This document shows positions 58,681 through 64,000 of a stretch of 64,000 bases of DNA, piece after piece. Origin of the DNA: Dermatemys mawii (lineage: Eukaryota; Chordata; Testudines; Dermatemydidae). A program made the position numbers and the translations under genes. The DNA lies in assembly GCA_007922305.1 (NCBI GenBank), contig ML677334.1, positions 24,411,074 to 24,475,073 of the forward strand, given 5' to 3'. Under the pieces are notes generated by a model. It searched no databases, was not told where the DNA came from, and was given only the letters and a program-made list of their open reading frames with translations. Each line of letters begins with the position of its first letter. The first letter of the stretch is position 1.

Positions 58681-59147
58681 AATTTAACAGCCTCTTCTGC
58701 ACTTGTATCATGTTAAAGAATCTGAACTGTCATAAAATAAATGAAGATCATTCTCCAGGTCAGGAGCTCAGGTTAGAGAAGTGTGGCATTATCTCCACTC
58801 CTCCAGTAAGCTACGTCTCTAAAAGTAGAACTGAAAAGAGGGTATGGTGAGCAAAAAGAGGAGTTCCTGATCACAGCCTTCCTGCCCAAATGCTGTATTC
58901 TGCTGTCTGATATGGGCAGAGTGTGGCCAGAAAAAAAAAAAGCATATCTAACAACAAGCCATCCAGGGAGCATCTGAACAGCAGTTAGGCATATATCTGA
59001 ATCCGAGCATCTTTCCTGCTTTCTGAGAACATGGATTACAATTCATGGGAATAACTCATGACCCTGTTGCCACATTGCAGATTGCCTTGGTCATTGTGAC
59101 TTACACATCACACATATTTTACAGCCTTTGTTTCTAGCTTGCTTGAT
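58681..59147. other. Unique sequence
   Basis: Nothing recognised. Confidence 0.35.
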
Positions 59148-59175
59148 ACACACACACACACACACACACACACAC
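59148..59175. repeat. (CA)n microsatellite
   Basis: About 14 CA units. Confidence 0.95.
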
Positions 59176-59394
59176 GCCGAGAAATGTACCCAGGTGTTAT
59201 GTATCAGTGCGGTTAATCATGGCAACATCGATGCCTGTGAATTAAAAAGCTCATCTGATACTATGTGCCAGATCCCTCAGGTGATGCAGATTGCCACTGT
59301 TCCACTGATATCATGCAAGAGCAGCAACTTTGATTTAAATGTGGAACAAATTATCTGGTTTAAGACTTAGCTAGGAGGATTCTAGATGGACTAC

Positions 59395-60285
59395 ACTGGG
59401 GCTCGTCCCCCTGCGGGGCGGTGGGGCACCACATCGCCTCGCCTTCTTCACTCTGCTGGGTTGGGGAATACCTGGTGTGTAGCTCAAGTGCTCAGAGCAG
59501 TCTGAGCAGCACTAGTTCAGTAAGTCAAGGCCCTGAGGCAGGGCAGGGCAGCAAACAAACACAATAGTCAGGGCTCAGACCCTTAGGCAGGGGCTGAGCA
59601 GCACCAGACAAGTAGCACTGGTGTCTGGTTGAGGGGGAGACTGCCACCCATGTGTAAGGGTGGCAGGAGGGACGCAGGCCCACGCACTGCACCGCGTCCC
59701 AGCCTGGGGCGCTGGCAGCGGCAACAGATCCGCTGCAGTCAGTGGGGATCCTGACCGCAACACACTGACATTAGTTCTGAGTCTCTCCCCGGGCTACTTC
59801 CTAACTCCCCCTCAAATGGTACCTGGTCTGAGGCCGTGTCCTCCATGGACTCCTCGGAATTGCTGTCACGGGGGAGGGGGCAGAGGTGGCAGCTCCTCGG
59901 GATATCTAGCAGGGGGTATCTGGTAAGCACGGCCCGTCCTCCGGGTAGCTGGCTTGGGGTAGGCTGGGTGGCTCCTCAGGGTAGTGTGCATTGGGTAAGC
60001 TCAGCCAGTCCTCCTCCGGGTAGCTGGTGCAGGGTAGGCTCAGCCAGTTCACGGGGTCAGGCTGGGTTGCGGAGGCTTCCCACTCAGGAGCTCCACCAGT
60101 AGCGTCTGGCTCCTCTAGTGGCTGCCGCCTAAGTGAGCTCTGGGGCCGGGCTTTTATACTTCCGGTCCTGCACCCTGGCCTCTGGGAGGCAGGCGCAGGA
60201 CTCTCTAGCTCCGCCCATTTTGGTCTCTGGGGAGGCTCGTCCCTCTGCGGGGTGGTGGGGTACCACACCGCCTCATTACAAGGAT
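59395..60285 (-). mobile_element. GC-rich retroelement-like unit bounded by direct repeats
   Basis: A block of about 43 bp recurs in the same orientation at 59398-59440 and 60231-60274 (GGCTCGTCCC.CTGCGGGG, then GGTGGGG.ACCACA.CGCCTC). Read on the minus strand, the unit has an ETS-like ACCGGAAGT (60158-60166) directly followed by TATAAAAG (60151-60158), then a CAGAGCTCACTTAGG leader. Further on come tandem 36-48-bp repeats encoding SLP...YPEE/YPED peptides (59925-60055, minus ORF 59906-60361). This looks like the promoter and leader of an LTR- or DIRS-type element, but no reverse transcriptase or integrase is present and no target duplication is seen. Confidence 0.5.
60151..60166 (-). promoter_or_regulatory. 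Putative TATA box with adjacent ETS-type site
   Basis: Minus-strand ACCGGAAGTATAAAAG. TATAAAAG is a strong TATA match, in a GC-rich context where it is unlikely to arise by composition, and ACCGGAAGT is an ETS consensus. It would drive transcription leftwards across the SLP/YPEE repeat tract. Activity is untested. Confidence 0.5.
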
Positions 60286-62655
60286 CCATACTCGTTCCAT
60301 CAGGTTCTTTGTAGGAAGATATTATGCACACAGACAAGATAATACCTGCTAATCTCATCACTCCAATTTTGCATACTTTCTATTCCAATAGGATGATATT
60401 TACATAGTTCCACGATCCAGGAGAGTTCAGCCCTAAAGGATATGGATTTTGGTCTTTTTCTTTCTTTCTTTTGATAGTGGGCCTCTTCTTACCCTCTGCT
60501 TCCCTAAGGTCATGAGAAGAGGGATGTGAGATGTTTCACTTTTAGTGCTCCAGTGAATGTAATAATGTTTCACTTGCTGGGAAAGCAGGTAATAACAGAA
60601 ATGATTCCTGAACTGTTTGGAGGATGCTGTTTTCATGGATGACCTTGCAATTTACCTGGTGAATGGTAAACCTGACCATAAATCCTATTCTTCTTCCATT
60701 CCCTAACATGACTACAAATAGATATGCAGACGTTAACAGCTATAGTATTACCATCTATGAACCTGTACCTCCTAAAATCAGCAGTTGGTCACAGAACTCA
60801 AGGCTACTCAAATTGGTCTGGTTTGACTAATCCACAAAGTTGTAAGAATTGGTAGGTAGACACCAGTTATATGACACGTCTGTGTTGCAGTGACTCATCT
60901 TCTGGTCACAGAAAATAGGGTATTTTCAACACTGTTTGTGGAGGTTCATCTGTGTGTCTTGGTCTAACCAAGTGAAAAAAAAAGTCATTGTCATCCAGAG
61001 TAGTTTAGCCATCCCTCCTCTACCTGATATTGAATGCTGTTATCACTTTGATATCTGCAAAATGCAAATAATAGCACTTCTGTATCTCACAGGAGTGTTT
61101 TGAGGATAAATGATTGTGAGGCAGTCAGATTCTATGGTCATGGGGGCCACAGAAGTACCTCAGATAGAAGGTTTATACACCATTGTGGCAGTGTAGTCTA
61201 GCCATTTGCTCTGAATTGTATTTCTTAAATTAATTACAATGAGTTTAAACTTGGTGTGTAAAAGATTATACCGACTAACAAAAATTAACCAGGAAACACA
61301 CCAAGCCCTCCTTAGATGATGGAGCTATTAGCATGATAACAGTACTTACCATAAAGCCTTGTTTACATTAGGAAAAAACTACTCCTTGGCAAACCCTTCC
61401 AATCTCTTTGGTGAAACTGCAGGCTTTAACCCTGTTTTATAAAACAGTGAAGGACACAGTTCGTTCTGGCCTAAATCTATGTTATTCACTGTGACTCTAA
61501 GACTGCCCCAGTGCTAGATGGCCAGGAGCTGCCTTTCATGTAAAAATAAATCTCAGCTGGCCTGACCAGCTCAATACATCTCACATACCATTGTCATTAT
61601 ATTTATTTAGAAGTGTCTTGTAATATATCATTTGAAGACTAATAACCTACCGATTATTAATATCACTGTGAATCTATGCAATGATGCTGTATGTGAAATT
61701 ATGAGTAATCTCTGATATTAGGTTTTGGAGTCTGTAAATGGACCAGGGAGGCAAAACAGTTTTTGGTTTGGGGTTTTTTTTTCAGACAAAGGAGAATGGC
61801 CAACACCTTTCTGGTTCAATTGCATATCATGCCAAGTGTGGTCAAGGACAATAGTGTATTCATTTGCATCAGGGATCTCAGAAAGTTCATTTGCATTGCA
61901 AAATCACAGGAGACTGCAAAAATTAACCTGAGTGACTTTGACTCCCTGGTAGACACAAAAAGCTAGACTCCCAGGAGAGATTCCTGACTTTGAAAACAAA
62001 GATAAACATTGAAGAAATATGGAACTGGAGAAAGACTTTGGGGGTATCTATCACTTAGGGGACAAAGAGGAACAGCACTCTTTGAATTCATGAAAGTGGA
62101 GCCTCTTTGTCCAGGAGGCAAGAGTAGCTGCAAACTGACTATAGGCGAGAAAACTGCTTAGACAAAGATTGTAACTTAGTTTTAGTCACGTTTTATTTGT
62201 ATTCACAGCTGTCTCGTCTGTCACTTTCATCTCTGTTCTTGGTGGTAACCTCATTCTGGTTTTATTACGACTCCATCTCAGTGTTGTGTATCACACTGAA
62301 GGGTAAAATCCTCAGCCACACTAACAGACTGGTATGTGCTCTTTTTCTTTGGGAGCAGTGAATTTGATAACTTCTGTGAGGGTCCAGTGAGAGGGACTCG
62401 GCACTGCAAGGGAGATGGTTTTGGGGAGACTTGGGACTTGGTGAGGCTATTGGCATTACCTTCAAGGATTAACTAGGGTGGTGAAGCCAGGGTGAAGTCA
62501 GTGTCTATAAGCAGGCTGCTGGTATTCGGGCTCTGAGCCAAAGCTGCACAGCACAAACATCACCTAAGGTTTCAGGACAGGCAGTGATGCAATCCCTTAC
62601 TGGTCTGGGGGAACCCCCAAAGCATCACAATCACCACTTCAGAAGCATCTGTGGG
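60286..62655. other. Mostly unique sequence
   Basis: No gene is supported. A weak MIR-like segment may lie at 61060-61130 (CTGCAAAATGCAAATAATAG, then CTCACAGGAGTGTTTTGAGG, then ATAAATG). GTTTACATTAGGAAAAAACT at 61371 could be a relic of a GTCTACAC-type element. ORFs of 60-70 codons at 61725-61966 overlap and have no domain. Confidence 0.4.
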
Positions 62656-63647
62656 TAATGCCTTGTCTAGACAGGAAAGTTATATCAGTACAGTTATACC
62701 AGAATAACCCCTTGTGTCAACACCTGTATTCTGTTGTTAGAGTTTTAGGCTCGTTTTTTTCCTGTTTAGCTTGCACATTCCTCCAAGTGGTACAAGTTAA
62801 ACTGAAAAAAGGCACTTTTATACTGGAATAAGTGTGGCCACACAAGGGATGTACTTGTATATGTATATTGGTTTAAATTCACACCTTAGCTTTATACTAT
62901 GTGACGGAGTCAGACCAGAAGGATATAGGAGAGTGCTGGAAGGCAGGTACATTAGTCTCAGGATGTGCAGGTCCCTGTTCCCTGGATAGCCAAACAAAGG
63001 CTACTCCAGGCCAATCAAGACACCTGGGGCCAATTAAGAACCTTCTAGAAAGGAGTAGAAACAGCTAGCCTAATTGGGACACCTGAAGCCAATCAGGGAC
63101 TGGCTGAATCCAGATAAAAACCTCCCAGTTAGTCAGGTGGGCTGTGGGTGTCAGGAGCTGTGGAAGGAAGTTGTGCTGTTGGTGAGACTGAGTGGTGGAC
63201 AACTTATCATACAGAAGGAAGGAGGCCCTGAGGTAAGGGTGAAGTGGAGTTTGAAGAAGTGGGGACTGCTGTGGGGAAGTAGCCCAGGGAATTGTATTGT
63301 GTTTTGTGGATAAAAGGTCAGTCATCTTAGCCGATACTATTAAGGTCCCTGGGCTGGAGCCCAGAGTAGAGGGCGGGCCTGGGCTCCCCTGCTTTCTGCC
63401 TCCCCTAATTAGTCTCTGAGATTGGGAGACAATAGAGACTGTGCCAGGTAGGATAGCTTCTCCTCACTGGTTTGTGATGAAAATGGCTCAATAGGCTGTG
63501 ACCTTGTCTCCAGAGAGAGAAGGGCTCCGTGGAGGGTCACAGTGAGCCGCAGAGGCTAGTAAAAATCCGCCAGGAAACACAGGATCCACGAAGACAAGGA
63601 CAGAGCTTTGTCACAACTAGTATAACGTTTCCATATAGACAGGCCCT
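62656..63647. mobile_element. Palindromic element split by a solo LTR
   Basis: The left part (62656-62899) starts GCCTTGTCTAGACAGGAAAG, then TTATATCAGTACAGTTATA. The right remnant (63620-63647) GTATAACGTTTCCATATAGA then CAGGCCCT reads AGGGCCTGTCTATATGGAAA, then CGTTATAC in reverse, matching the left terminus. Removing the LTR and one ACTA copy rejoins a continuous TTTATACTAGTATAACG. The inner body contains palindromic arms (GAAAAAAGGCACTTTTATAC, TGGCCACACAAGGG). Confidence 0.75.
62896..63619 (+). mobile_element. Solo LTR with 4-bp target duplication
   Basis: The LTR is 62900-63615 (716 bp). It begins TGTGACGGAGTCAGACCAG and ends GAGCTTTGTCACA, giving the TG...CA ends of LTRs with a TGTGAC/GTCACA inverted tip. 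ACTA lies on both sides (62896-62899, 63616-63619). A TATA-like GATAAAAACCTCC (63113) follows repeated CCAATCA/CCAATTA boxes (near 63012, 63031 and 63090), an arrangement typical of an LTR promoter. No internal gag/pol region is attached, so it is a recombined solo LTR. Whether it is ERV or Gypsy class is not decidable here; a 4-bp duplication fits gamma-type ERVs and some Gypsy elements. ORFs of 75-86 codons inside are fortuitous. Confidence 0.85.
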
Positions 63648-64000
63648 GAGATTTGACTTAATATCTATAAGGCTTATAAATGGAGTTTACTTAGAGACCC
63701 CATGTGCTGCTGGCAGACCAGGTGTCAGCTTGTGCCATGGCCCTGGGCCTTACTGAACACTGACAAATGCATAGCTGGAAACCAGTCTGGCTTACCTGTG
63801 TGTTAGTTTTATTAAAGTAGATATTAGAGTTATAAGAATGTGTTTAGTGTTTAGACTTTGTGGAATACTTGTAGGATGCTGCATGTATTAATCTTTCTTA
63901 TAATATCTGTATCCCATGTTATAAGGTAATGTGTACATGTTTGCTCTGTAACGATAAAAATGTTTGCTAAGACTTTAAATTCTCCACAGTCATGGGAGAA
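63648..64000. other. Unique sequence at window end
   Basis: Nothing recognised. Confidence 0.35.

Noticed and set aside
59906..60361. 151-codon minus-strand ORF with SLP...YPEE repeats
   Set aside because: It overlaps the putative promoter and leader of a retroelement-like unit and is generated by tandem repeats; recorded as part of that unit, not as a gene.

Overview
The window looks like non-coding DNA from a vertebrate nuclear genome, most probably a turtle (cryptodire); a crocodilian is the main alternative. Base composition is AT-rich, no open reading frame looks like a host gene, and the sequence is a mosaic of decayed transposable elements. The turtle assignment rests on recognised repeat types, recalled rather than searched: a PIF/Harbinger element whose termini resemble the common archosaur/turtle form (15423-16535), MIR/tRNA-like SINEs, one of them joined to a CR1-type tail (33515-33797), L2/CR1-clade LINE remnants, and many short palindromic DNA transposons with GTCTACAC-type or GAGCTGG-type ends. 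I found no host protein-coding exon, rRNA, functional tRNA or CRISPR array. All longer ORFs fall in repeats, GC-rich transposon passengers or microsatellites. The window is best read as intergenic or deep intronic.

Layout. 1-12 kb: unique AT-rich DNA with GAGCTGG-family elements (2926, 4385, 7294), a G18 tract (3981), a 514-bp terminal-inverted-repeat element with a perfect 8-bp target duplication (4909-5422), a 138-bp hairpin (10670-10807) and a GC-rich element with a degenerate minisatellite (11044-11790). 12-26 kb: an (AT)n tract, MIR-like SINEs, the inactivated Harbinger element, nested palindromic elements (20277-20807), small hAT-type elements (21116, 23751) and an LTR-like piece near 25.7 kb. 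26-41 kb: a largely unique stretch (26.1-30 kb), SINEs, a LINE-L2 reverse transcriptase fragment (35075-35620), half of a palindromic hAT-type element (36046) and a GC-rich element at 39894. 41-50 kb: unique sequence, a retroelement end carrying a hammerhead-ribozyme-like core on the minus strand (42566-42675), a compound microsatellite, and a perfect-arm hairpin (47666-47763). 50-64 kb: a 1.6-kb minus-strand LINE remnant (50545-52130), an intact-ended hAT element with a perfect 8-bp duplication (52188-53082), several LTR-like tracts, a 120-bp hAT-type element with a perfect 8-bp duplication (57413-57532), a GC-rich tract bounded by 43-bp direct repeats (59398-60274), and a solo LTR inserted in an older palindromic element (62656-63647).

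Nothing here forms a working pathway. The interest lies in transposon structure: clear boundaries and target duplications, two nested insertions that give a relative chronology, a dense set of palindromes sharing a TTGAAGTCAATGG-like core, and a ribozyme-like motif. Family names are from memory and need RepeatMasker/Dfam confirmation; boundaries and target duplications were read directly from the sequence.
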